Assembly (NCBI GenBank): GCA_002297965.1
Contig: DBLF01000087.1
Location: 8,260-18,597 of the forward strand
Source of the DNA: Candidatus Segatella papionis
Lineage (GTDB): Bacteria; Bacteroidota; Bacteroidia; Bacteroidales; Bacteroidaceae
Direction: 5' to 3'
Length of the DNA: 10,338 bases
The notes beneath the pieces were generated by a model, which was given only the letters and a program-made list of their open reading frames with translations, was not told the origin of the DNA and did not search any database. The position numbers and the translations under genes were made by a program. Shown here in pieces: positions 1-6,305 of the stretch (the stretch's first letter is position 1; each line of letters opens with the position of its first letter).

Positions 1-620
1 CGCTTGTCGAGAACGGAGCTACCTGAGAAAATATGACCTATCGGGTCACGGGCGATGGCTGGGTCGAGATGCTCCCAATGGATGAGGTCCTTGCTTACGG
101 CATGTCCCCAGTGCATGTTGCCCCACTTGCTTCCGTATGGATTGTATTGGAAATAGAGATGATACTCGCCATCCTTATACACCATTCCGTTAGGGTCGTT
201 CATCCAACCATAGAGCGGAGTGAAGTGATAAGATGGACGATAGTAATCGGTGTTGGTGGTGTCGAAGGTATCGCTTAGCTTCATCAGATTGAGTGCCAAG
301 GCATCCTTCTTCAAGCCGAGGATCTTGACTGTAGCCGCCTTGCCTTTGCCGAGAGCAAATGGCACATAATAATCGGAACCATTCTGAGCCAGGCGAACGT
401 CCATCCAGGTATCCTCCTTGCTACCTGTGTCGAGCAACACCTGAGCCTCATCCTTCTCCTCCTGAATAGGAAGAAGAAGATACTTGGTAGGATTCTCCAC
501 CTTGATAATCGTAGTATCACCCTTGTGTTCGATATTCATCTTCTGAGCGAAAGCAGAAGGAGCGGCAGTTGCCATCATCATGAGGCAAGCAGCCTTGGTA
601 ATCATTGAATTGGATTTCAT
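1..620 (-). CDS. Secreted GH32 fructan hydrolase (levanase/inulinase type), 3' end beyond the window
   Basis: The 206 visible residues are the N-terminal part; the stop lies left of base 1. Residues 1-26 form a signal peptide ending A-F-A before Q26, so export to the periplasm or cell surface is expected. Residues 27 to about 125 are a small beta-rich domain of the kind that precedes the catalytic domain in Bacteroidetes GH32 enzymes (DUF4980-like, from memory). The five-bladed propeller begins near residue 128: WMNDPNG at 139-145 is the GH32 signature with D142 as the expected nucleophile, followed by YHLYFQYNP and WGHAVSKDLIHWEHL (171-185), then FSGSS (198-202). Family members hydrolyse beta-fructosidic bonds in levan, inulin or sucrose; the substrate cannot be told from this part. 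The start at 620 precedes the signal peptide and lies 16 bp from a leader box shared with the receptor gene at the other end, which suggests shared induction. The RDPD acid/base region is not visible. Confidence 0.93.
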   Translation of the reverse strand, partial: MKSNSMITKAACLMMMATAAPSAFAQKMNIEHKGDTTIIKVENPTKYLLLPIQEEKDEAQVLLDTGSKEDTWMDVRLAQNGSDYYVPFALGKGKAATVKILGLKKDALALNLMKLSDTFDTTNTDYYRPSYHFTPLYGWMNDPNGMVYKDGEYHLYFQYNPYGSKWGNMHWGHAVSKDLIHWEHLDPAIARDPIGHIFSGSSVLDK

Positions 621-636
621 GATCGTTTTGTTTTTA

Positions 637-656
637 AATTGTTAGCGTTATTGTTT
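637..656 (-). promoter_or_regulatory. Leader box shared with the receptor gene
   Basis: A 20-bp sequence, AAACAATAACGCTAACAATT on the minus strand, is identical to 10240-10259. In both places exactly 16 bp separate it from the ATG. It lies in the 5' untranslated region, so it may act at the RNA level (ribosome recruitment or a post-transcriptional regulator) rather than as a promoter element. A second shared block, TGATTTCT on the plus strand, lies just upstream (661-668 and 10260-10267), with 4 extra bases here. Confidence 0.6.
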
Positions 657-683
657 ATTTTGATTTCTTGCTTGATTTCTCGT

Positions 684-721
684 TTTCGACAAGATGTCTT
701 GATTTCGACAAGATATCTTGC
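684..721. repeat. Two 19-bp tandem repeats with palindromic cores in the GH32 leader
   Basis: The unit TTTCGACAAGATRTCTTG occurs at 684-701 and 703-720, one mismatch apart, with a 19-bp period. The core of the second copy, CAAGATATCTTG, is a perfect palindrome and that of the first differs by one base. The repeats sit just downstream of the predicted transcription start (about 731). They could be an operator for a dimeric regulator or RNA hairpins in the leader. The receptor promoter at the other end lacks them. Confidence 0.6.
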
Positions 722-737
722 TTCTTGTTTTCGATGG

Positions 738-770
738 CAAAGTTACGGAAAAGCAAGGAATCTTGCAATA
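738..770 (-). promoter_or_regulatory. Promoter of the GH32 gene
   Basis: On the minus strand TAACTTTG (745 to 738) matches the Bacteroidetes -7 consensus TAnnTTTG. Twenty bases further upstream ATTG (769 to 766) is a 3-of-4 match to the -33 TTTG. Transcription would start near 731, giving a leader of about 110 nt. The weak -33 box fits a promoter that needs an activator. Confidence 0.6.
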
Positions 771-782
771 AACTCCGTTTCT

Positions 783-804
783 TATGATACAAAAAATCGT
801 TCAT
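783..804 (-). promoter_or_regulatory. Putative activator site shared with the receptor promoter
   Basis: A 22-bp motif (ATGAACG, then an A/T tract, then ATCATA on the minus strand) matches 10317-10338 at 19 of 22 positions. In both promoters the motif begins exactly 38 bp upstream of the first base of the -7 element, the right distance for an activator binding just upstream of the -33 box. Fructan loci in Bacteroidales are commonly controlled by hybrid two-component sensors; which regulator binds here is inference. Confidence 0.55.
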
Positions 805-833
805 GTAACATATTTGCTATTACATGAACGATT
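795..833 (-). terminator. 14-bp perfect inverted repeat: terminator of the ATPase gene and/or operator
   Basis: AATCGTTCATGTAA (795-808) and its exact complement (820-833) flank an 11-nt loop. Read on the minus strand, downstream of the ATPase stop at 876, the stem is followed by six T, as in an intrinsic terminator. One arm overlaps the shared motif at 783-804, so the same DNA may also be a dyad operator for the GH32 gene. The stem itself is only moderately GC-rich. Confidence 0.55.
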
Positions 834-875
834 ATTCTCTCGAAAGTTTTAGCCTATCATATAGGTTGCATAGGT

Positions 876-2078
876 TTATACTTCCCCCATCAACCATTTC
901 AATGCATTGATACGCTTAATGCCATCATAATCTGCCGTCGGGTCTTCATCGAGCGTCAAGATAAACTTAGGATATTGATCCTTGATTTGCTGAAGCGAAG
1001 CCAACTCACGCTTCAAGGTGTTCTCATCCCTCACCGTGGCTGCTACCTGATAGTAAGTAATACCATTCTCATCGATGGCTACAAAATCCACCTCCAAGTT
1101 ATCCATCTTACCAATATACACTTTCTTCTGACGACGCAAGAGTTCAAGATAAACGATATTCTCCAAGATACGTCCAGCATCAAAGGAGCGAGAGCCAAGC
1201 AGCATTCGTCGCAAACCAATATCCACCAAATAGTATTTTCCCAATGTCTTAAGCAGCTGCCTACCTTTGATATTATACCGCTTCACTTCATAGAGGAAGA
1301 AAGACTCGCAAAGTGTAGATAGATATTTCTCCACTGTCTTTTGGTCTATCTTTCGTCCATCAGCCGTCATCAAGTCAGCAATACGTTTCGTGGAGAGAAT
1401 ATTACCAATATTATCTGCCGTAAAACGAATCACGCTCTCCAGCATCATCACATCCGAAAGTTTGTTTCTACTCATGATGTCTTTCACCACAATCGTATTG
1501 TAAACGGCATTCAGATAATCGCTGATTTCATTTGTCGTATCCAATTCCAATGTATATGGAAAACTACTCTTGCTCACATATTCAATATAAGCCTTAGAAA
1601 GATTATCAGCTCCACCCACACCTTTCACATACTCCTTAAAAGACAATGGAAGCATCGCTATCTCCACATACCTACCAGACAAGAGCGTAGCTATTTCGCT
1701 TGATAGCATGTAGGCATTCGAACCTGTTACATATAAATCTACCATTGGCTTCAAGTTGAGACTATTGATGATGTCAGGAAAATCCCCGACATGTTGTATC
1801 TCATCAAAAAAGATATAAGTAATCTTATCTTGATGTATGAGAGGCTTGACGTAATCATACAGTTTTCGAGGGTCTCTCAATTCTATGAAATCATAGTCCT
1901 CAAAATTAAGATAGACGATTTGGTCTTGCACGATTCCATGAGCCAAAAGCCAATCACGATAAATCTCCATAATAGTTGATTTACCGCAACGGCGAATGCC
2001 TGTAATTACCTTGATTAACTTTTTATCCTTGAAAGCTATCAGCTTTTGTAGATATTCTTGTCGTTCTATTCTCTTCAT
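876..2078 (-). CDS. AAA+ ATPase with C-terminal DUF4143 domain (first copy)
   Basis: A 400-residue cytoplasmic protein of the COG1373 type (AAA_14 ATPase plus DUF4143), common in Bacteroidales. Walker A is GIRRCGKST (27-35) and Walker B is IFFDEIQ (89-95); a sensor-like TGSNAYML follows at mid-domain. The C-terminal part has the EVDF motif (329-332) of the PD-(D/E)XK-like fold, but where nucleases have E-x-K this protein has Q344-V-A346, so a catalytic nuclease site is not evident. The cellular role of the family is unknown. The start at 2078 fits: a TATATTTG -7 element lies 27 bp upstream and implies a leader of about 20 nt. Three inverted repeats cover and precede the promoter. It is only distantly similar to the second copy at 6306-7658, so this is not a recent duplication. 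Confidence 0.9.
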   Translation of the reverse strand: MKRIERQEYLQKLIAFKDKKLIKVITGIRRCGKSTIMEIYRDWLLAHGIVQDQIVYLNFEDYDFIELRDPRKLYDYVKPLIHQDKITYIFFDEIQHVGDFPDIINSLNLKPMVDLYVTGSNAYMLSSEIATLLSGRYVEIAMLPLSFKEYVKGVGGADNLSKAYIEYVSKSSFPYTLELDTTNEISDYLNAVYNTIVVKDIMSRNKLSDVMMLESVIRFTADNIGNILSTKRIADLMTADGRKIDQKTVEKYLSTLCESFFLYEVKRYNIKGRQLLKTLGKYYLVDIGLRRMLLGSRSFDAGRILENIVYLELLRRQKKVYIGKMDNLEVDFVAIDENGITYYQVAATVRDENTLKRELASLQQIKDQYPKFILTLDEDPTADYDGIKRINALKWLMGEV

Positions 2079-2104
2079 TTTTTGCTATTTTAAATACCAC
2101 ACTG

Positions 2105-2112
2105 CAAATATA
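2105..2112 (-). promoter_or_regulatory. -7 element of the first ATPase gene
   Basis: TATATTTG on the minus strand fits TAnnTTTG. No good TTTG is seen at -33; that space is occupied by the first inverted repeat (2119-2141), so a protein bound there would compete with or replace polymerase contacts. Confidence 0.55.
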
Positions 2113-2118
2113 CATATT

Positions 2119-2222
2119 TTTTAGGAATCCTAATACTAAAAGCGCATATATTAAGAAAGTTTTAGGAACGCATTCCTAAAACTTTTGTGTTTCGATAACT
2201 TTTAGGAGTTTAGACTCTAAAA
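2119..2222. repeat. Three tandem inverted repeats upstream of the first ATPase gene
   Basis: Each unit reads TTTTAGGA, 6-7 bases, then a half-site ending CTAAAA: 2119-2141 (second half TACTAAAA), 2160-2181 (TCCTAAAA, a perfect 8-bp inverted repeat) and 2200-2222 (CTCTAAAA). The left half-sites start 41 and 40 bp apart, about four helical turns, so all copies face the same side of the DNA. The first overlaps the promoter. This looks like a set of operators for a dimeric protein. Confidence 0.65.
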
Positions 2223-2528
2223 CTTCTCATTTTTTATTAATCATAACTTATAAAAACACTCATTCTGCCCTTTTTATTTGGTACGATTAATAAAATTATC
2301 ATGCCCTGCCCCTGCAAACTTCGCCAATATGCCGTGGTAGGAGAATTAATATGTGCGGTCTGAGTGCTGTGTTACGATTGCCGCCACACTTTACAAAACA
2401 CTAATAATCAACAGCTTACAATACATTTGTGTAGTGTGCGGTCATTTTTGCAATTTCTTCCTAACGACCCACTGAGCCCATATCTATCAAACATAAATAT
2501 TTATCGCAAGAAAAAATCACCACAAAAG
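2223..2528. other. Non-coding stretch with no recognisable gene
   Basis: No convincing coding sequence is seen on either strand; the open frame at 2364-2591 (plus) has an unlikely composition and runs through the promoter at 2529-2560. The 9-mer TGTGCGGTC occurs twice, at 2352-2360 and 2435-2443, with an inverted partial copy (CCGCCACAC) at 2381-2389. This could be a remnant of an insertion boundary, but no recombinase gene is present. Confidence 0.4.
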
Positions 2529-2560
2529 TTTGGAGATATGAGTTCTTTTCATTACCTTTG
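2529..2560 (+). promoter_or_regulatory. Promoter of the methylase-nuclease operon
   Basis: TTTG (2529-2532), exactly 20 bases, then TACCTTTG (2553-2560) is a full match to the Bacteroidetes vegetative promoter. The transcription start should be near 2567. The next real gene starts at 2971, leaving about 400 nt of leader. Confidence 0.75.
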
Positions 2561-2566
2561 CATTCG

Positions 2567-2970
2567 TCATTCTGCGGATTGCCAACAATGAGTTGCTGGC
2601 GTTAATCTGCCGCTTGGCTCTATTTTATGGAAACGGCGTTTACTGCGTTTTTCTTCTGATGTATTGGAAATTAGGGACTTCCAAATGAGCTTCAGATAAA
2701 GAACAAGGTGGACGCTTACACCTTGCGTGTATATACATGGCACAAATGCGCCCTTTCGTCAAGAAGGGGTGCATCTTGTGCTATTCATCATATACATCTA
2801 ACTTGGCGTAGGCTTCTGCACTTTATTCTTTGAGCTCAAAGGTCCCCTAATACCTCAATACACAAAGGATGGCTGGTACAGAACTCCTACGCCATTTCTT
2901 TTGATAGGAAACACTTAACCATCAACTTTCTGCTTGGGGAGTCAGTAGAATAAAAAAACTAAGTGGATAG
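2567..2970 (+). ncRNA. Long structured leader RNA upstream of the methylase gene
   Basis: Four hairpins can be drawn by eye. (1) 2574-2580 with 2604-2610, enclosing 2581-2588 with 2593-2600. (2) TTGGAA 2664-2669 with 2679-2684. (3) TGTATAT 2728-2734 with 2790-2796, enclosing a 17-bp stem with one bulged C (2740-2756 with 2764-2781, loop 2757-2763). (4) TGGCGTAGG 2804-2812 with 2886-2894, continued by TTCTG 2814-2818 with 2879-2883. Inside the last, CTTTG (2828-2832) can pair with CAAAG at 2837-2841 or at 2863-2867, two alternative folds. No reading frame of useful length spans the region. It may be an attenuator for the operon, a separate small RNA, or both. I do not recognise the family; it is not tmRNA, RNase P or SRP RNA as far as I can see. 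Confidence 0.55.
2627..2699 (+). other. Chain of three overlapping mini-ORFs in the leader
   Basis: Three very short frames overlap stop-to-start: METAFTAFFF (2627-2659), MYWKLGTSK (2659-2688) and MSFR (2685-2699). The first stop and second start share base 2659 (TGATG); the second stop lies within ATGA of the third start. A fourth, MSCWR (2588-2605), lies just upstream inside hairpin 1. Such coupling is typical of leader peptides that let ribosome position control RNA folding. Whether they are translated is unknown. Confidence 0.35.
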
Positions 2971-4104
2971 ATGGCAAACGACAATCTTACAAATGCCAAA
3001 TTGGCTAAGAAGGATGAGTTTTACACCCAATATTATGACATTGAAAAGGAAATGAACGCATACTTGGAATATGACCAAGATGTGTTCAAAGGAAAAACTA
3101 TCCTTCTACCATGCGATGACCCAGAATGGAGCAATTTTACTAAATACTTCGCTCAAAACTTCGACTTCTTTGGACTAAAAAAGTTGATTAGCACCAGCTA
3201 TGCCCCAGAAAGCAAGAAATACAAATATGGATATCAGCCTTCCTTATTTGAAACGGAAGACATAAAATTTGATAAGGACAAGACCTTAACACATGGCAAG
3301 ATTTTCATTCTTGAGCGTAATGACACCTCTAAACCCAAAATAGATGTGGACGATTTGAAATGGGATTACTTGGATGGGGATGGAGATTTCAGAAGTGAAG
3401 AAGTCAAAAAACTTCGTGACGAATCTGACATTATTATCACAAACCCTCCTTTCTCTTTGTTCAGGGAATTCTTCACTTGGATAGTGGAAGCCAACAAACA
3501 ATTTGCTATCATCGGAAATATTAACGCCATCACTTACAAAGATGTATTCCCATATATCAAGGACAACAAAGTTTGGACAGGGGCAACCAATTTCAATACA
3601 GGAATGTACTTCCGAGTACCTGACAATTTCGTTTATGCACCAACCTATAAATTCGACAAGGAACGAGATGGTGTAAAGGTGAATCGAGTTCCTAACACTT
3701 GTTGGTTTACCAACATGGACCATGGTCGTCGCCATGAACCACTTCCACTTATGAAAATGGAAGACAACTTAAAGTTCACTAAGCACAAAGAGTTGAAAGG
3801 GCGTAAATCTTACATTCATTATGCCAATTATGATGCTATAGATGTACCATACACAGACCTAATCCCATCAGATTATGACGGAATCATGGGAGTGCCCAAG
3901 TCTTTTCTTGATAAATATTGTCCTGACCAATTTGAAATTATTGGTTGTGCGGAAGGTAACTCAGGAAAAGAGTTAGGTTTGAAGCCTTTCGATAGAGAAT
4001 TGAAAAAGCTAAACAAAAGCTTACGTGATGGTCAACTGTACTACATGGAGAATGGCATCCCACAGAAACCATACGCAAGAATATTAATTAAAGCTAAAAA
4101 GTAA
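2971..4104 (+). CDS. EcoRI-type adenine-specific DNA methyltransferase
   Basis: The 377-residue protein resembles the EcoRI methylase family (PF13651): an N-terminal DEFYTQYYDIEKE stretch (15-27), the PCDDPEWSNFTKYF segment (47-60), and the catalytic NPPF (158-161) preceded by DIIIT. Family members transfer a methyl group from S-adenosylmethionine to adenine N6 at a specific site (GAATTC for EcoRI itself; the site here cannot be predicted). It is of similar size to, or slightly longer than, M.EcoRI. No Shine-Dalgarno sequence is visible; the start at 2971 begins the conserved N-terminus. It is the first gene of the operon and lies 6 bp upstream of the DUF262-HNH nuclease gene, as expected if the methylase must protect the host before the nuclease accumulates. 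The gene is more AT-rich than the flanking fructan genes, which suggests acquisition by transfer. Confidence 0.88.
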   Translation: MANDNLTNAKLAKKDEFYTQYYDIEKEMNAYLEYDQDVFKGKTILLPCDDPEWSNFTKYFAQNFDFFGLKKLISTSYAPESKKYKYGYQPSLFETEDIKFDKDKTLTHGKIFILERNDTSKPKIDVDDLKWDYLDGDGDFRSEEVKKLRDESDIIITNPPFSLFREFFTWIVEANKQFAIIGNINAITYKDVFPYIKDNKVWTGATNFNTGMYFRVPDNFVYAPTYKFDKERDGVKVNRVPNTCWFTNMDHGRRHEPLPLMKMEDNLKFTKHKELKGRKSYIHYANYDAIDVPYTDLIPSDYDGIMGVPKSFLDKYCPDQFEIIGCAEGNSGKELGLKPFDRELKKLNKSLRDGQLYYMENGIPQKPYARILIKAKK

Positions 4105-4110
4105 ACGCTT

Positions 4111-5280
4111 ATGAAGACAACTTTGCATACAGACTGGACGATTGCAGAAATCTGCAAGGGTTTCCAATACAACAAAAATGAAGGAAAAGGCTTGTATGGG
4201 TTGGATGGCCAACTAACCATTCAGCCTGAATACCAACGCAACTATATCTATGACGATGGCCAGAAAGATGTCGCAGTCATCAACTCGTTATTGAAGGGCT
4301 ATCCTATCGGATTGATATACTTCAACAAAACCAAGGATGGGCAATATGAGATTCTTGATGGTCAGCAGCGTATAACAAGTATTGGCCGCTTTGTAATTAA
4401 CTACTTGGCTATTAAAATAGTAGGAAGAGAGACCTACATCAGCGGACTTGACGAAGAGCAAAAAGAACGCTTTCTAAACACCAAACTTACGATTTATGTA
4501 TGTGAAGGTGAAGAACAAGAAATCAAACAGTGGTTCGAAACCATCAACATCGTTGGCATCCCCTTGAATGCGCAAGAATTACTCAACGCCATCTATTCAG
4601 GTCCATTCATCACAGCCGCTAAAGCCGAGTTTAGCAACAGCCATAACATGAACCATCACAAATGGGCTGCATACATAAAAGGCAATGTTAAGCGTCAAGA
4701 TTTCTTAGAGCGTGCATTACAATGGATTAGTAGCAATAAGGGCATGTCTGTTGAAGCCTATCTTTCTTTGCATCGAAGCAATCCGGACATATCCGAGATG
4801 AAAGTCTATTTCGAAACGGTTATAGAGTGGGCATCCAACACGTTCTCTATGGTAGAGAAAGAAATGTGTGGATTGGAATGGGCAAGACTTTACGAAACCT
4901 ACCACAATAAGCCATACAGTGTAGATTATATCACGAAGAGAGTAACAGAATTGTACCAAGACGAATATGTAAAGAACAAAAAAGGCATTTTCGAGTATAT
5001 CCTTGGCGAAGAAAAGCATCCAGAGCTTTTGGATGTCCGTTTCTTTGAGGATTCTGTAAAGAAAGCAGCATTCAGCAAACAAACCAAAGAGGCTAAAGCA
5101 AAAGGAGTGTCCAATTGCCCTCTTTGCGCAAGTGGGAACAATAGCAACCATTCACGTATTTACAAATTTACAGAAATGGAAGCTGATCATGTTACTCCTT
5201 GGAGCAAGGGAGGCAAAACTACATTAGAAAATTGCGAAATGCTCTGTAAGATGCACAATCGAATGAAAGGAAACAAATAA
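4111..5280 (+). CDS. DUF262 (ParB/Srx-like) protein with C-terminal HNH nuclease
   Basis: The 389-residue protein has an N-terminal DUF262 domain with QPEYQRNYIYD (38-48) and ILDGQQRITSI (81-91), the motifs thought to bind and hydrolyse nucleotide. A mostly helical middle leads to an HNH domain: zinc ligands CPLC (336-339) and CKMH (379-382), and catalytic D359-H360, N374 and H382 in the DHVTPWSKGGKTTLEN context. All expected HNH residues are present, so it should be an active metal-dependent endonuclease. DUF262 fused to a nuclease is known in defence proteins such as GmrSD and SspE, where it senses modified DNA; those carry DUF1524, a relative of HNH. With the adjacent methylase, this is the likely restriction partner, either cutting unmethylated DNA or reacting to foreign modification. 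A type II EcoRI-like endonuclease gene is absent. Confidence 0.85.
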   Translation: MKTTLHTDWTIAEICKGFQYNKNEGKGLYGLDGQLTIQPEYQRNYIYDDGQKDVAVINSLLKGYPIGLIYFNKTKDGQYEILDGQQRITSIGRFVINYLAIKIVGRETYISGLDEEQKERFLNTKLTIYVCEGEEQEIKQWFETINIVGIPLNAQELLNAIYSGPFITAAKAEFSNSHNMNHHKWAAYIKGNVKRQDFLERALQWISSNKGMSVEAYLSLHRSNPDISEMKVYFETVIEWASNTFSMVEKEMCGLEWARLYETYHNKPYSVDYITKRVTELYQDEYVKNKKGIFEYILGEEKHPELLDVRFFEDSVKKAAFSKQTKEAKAKGVSNCPLCASGNNSNHSRIYKFTEMEADHVTPWSKGGKTTLENCEMLCKMHNRMKGNK

Positions 5281-5296
5281 ACAACATTAGATAAAT

Positions 5297-6172
5297 ATGA
5301 ATCAAAAAACATTTTTTAAAGCCTGCTTTTTAGCTTGCATAATCATTGTTTCACTCACAAATTGCAAGAGTGATAACTTATCAAATGGATGGAAACCAAA
5401 TGGCAACATCTATAGCTACACAGACACCGTCTATGAAGCAAAAGAAAACTTTGGCGATGCAGCCAAAGGAAAGATGCAATTTGTTGAGAAGCATTTCCTT
5501 GATGAGCAGAACAGAGATAGCTTAGTCATCACTTATGAGCCAACAGGAGAAGAGGAACATCGCACCAACTATTATTATAACACCGATGGGAATCTTACCA
5601 AAGAAATCATGTTCAGCCATCATGAGCATGATGATGACTTGTTTGGCAAATCCATTAATGAGGAAACAGAAACAACCATTTACGAGTACAGAACAGACAA
5701 CGGAAAACTCAAAGAAAGAAAAAATACCACCTATACGAAATGGTATTCAGAAGGAGTAGATTCCACAGATTTCTATGGGAAATATGAAAAAAGAACGGAA
5801 TACGACACCTTACATTCTGTCACCCAGTACAAGTATGATATGCCTAAAAACATTAGCTTTCTAAAAGAAGGCGATCGTTCTTTTTCGAGAGGCAATGAAA
5901 TTCTCTACCTAAATGAGCAAAATCAAATAATTTTGCAGACAGATTCAAGAAGAACAGTTACTTCATACAAATACAATGAACAGGGTCTAATAATAGAATA
6001 TAGTATCACGTCCGACGACCCAGAATTTAGTGCCCCAGAGAAACATATCTTCGAATATGAGTATGACGACAAAGAGAATCCAATCTGCATAAAATCTTAT
6101 TGCGTTGATGACAAACAGGCAAAAAAGCCTAATGAGATATGCATAAGACACTACGAATACAAAAATAGATAG
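5297..6172 (+). CDS. Lipoprotein with YD-like repeats, function unknown
   Basis: The 291-residue protein begins with a lipoprotein signal peptide: basic start, hydrophobic core (10-20) and lipobox L-T-N-C with the lipidated cysteine at 23. The mature part is polar and made of repeating beta-strand units resembling YD/RHS motifs, such as YYYNTDGNLTKEI, YKYNEQGLIIEYS and YEYDDKENPICIKSY, a style common in small Bacteroidales lipoproteins. It should sit in the outer or inner membrane; the outer-membrane export signal after the cysteine (KSDN) is weak. It starts 16 bp after the nuclease stop and no separate promoter is visible, so co-transcription is likely. A link to defence is only positional. 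No catalytic motif is recognised. Confidence 0.75.
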   Translation: MNQKTFFKACFLACIIIVSLTNCKSDNLSNGWKPNGNIYSYTDTVYEAKENFGDAAKGKMQFVEKHFLDEQNRDSLVITYEPTGEEEHRTNYYYNTDGNLTKEIMFSHHEHDDDLFGKSINEETETTIYEYRTDNGKLKERKNTTYTKWYSEGVDSTDFYGKYEKRTEYDTLHSVTQYKYDMPKNISFLKEGDRSFSRGNEILYLNEQNQIILQTDSRRTVTSYKYNEQGLIIEYSITSDDPEFSAPEKHIFEYEYDDKENPICIKSYCVDDKQAKKPNEICIRHYEYKNR

Positions 6173-6182
6173 CTTCATTGCC

Positions 6183-6226
6183 CACCGAAGTAGTACTTCA
6201 TCTTCTACAGAAGTACTACTTCGGTG
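6183..6226. terminator. 17-bp perfect inverted repeat between convergent genes
   Basis: CACCGAAGTAGTACTTC (6183-6199) and its exact complement (6210-6226) flank a 10-nt loop. It lies between the lipoprotein stop (plus) and the second ATPase stop (minus), the place for a bidirectional terminator, though neither strand has a clear T run after the stem. Each arm also contains a near-palindrome (GAAGTAGTACTTC). Confidence 0.6.
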
Positions 6227-6305
6227 ACTTGTGAAATATACCTTCACTTCTATATCAAAGTTTTTATTTGTCCATTTTTCCTCAAAAGCAAAAGTTCTAT
6301 CGCTT

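Noticed and set aside
842..2165. GAAAGTTTTAG direct repeats (842-852 and 2155-2165) flanking the first ATPase as a target-site duplication
   Set aside because: An 11-bp AT-rich match is expected by chance in 10 kb, and the right copy is part of the operator repeat set.
2364..2591. 75-codon plus-strand open frame in the gap
   Set aside because: It lacks its own promoter, overlaps the methylase-operon promoter and has an unlikely composition with no domain.
2567..2970. Retron or HEARO/omega-RNA type element
   Set aside because: The long structured RNA next to an HNH gene suggested it, but there is no reverse transcriptase, and the nuclease is DUF262-HNH, without the RuvC parts of IscB/IsrB.
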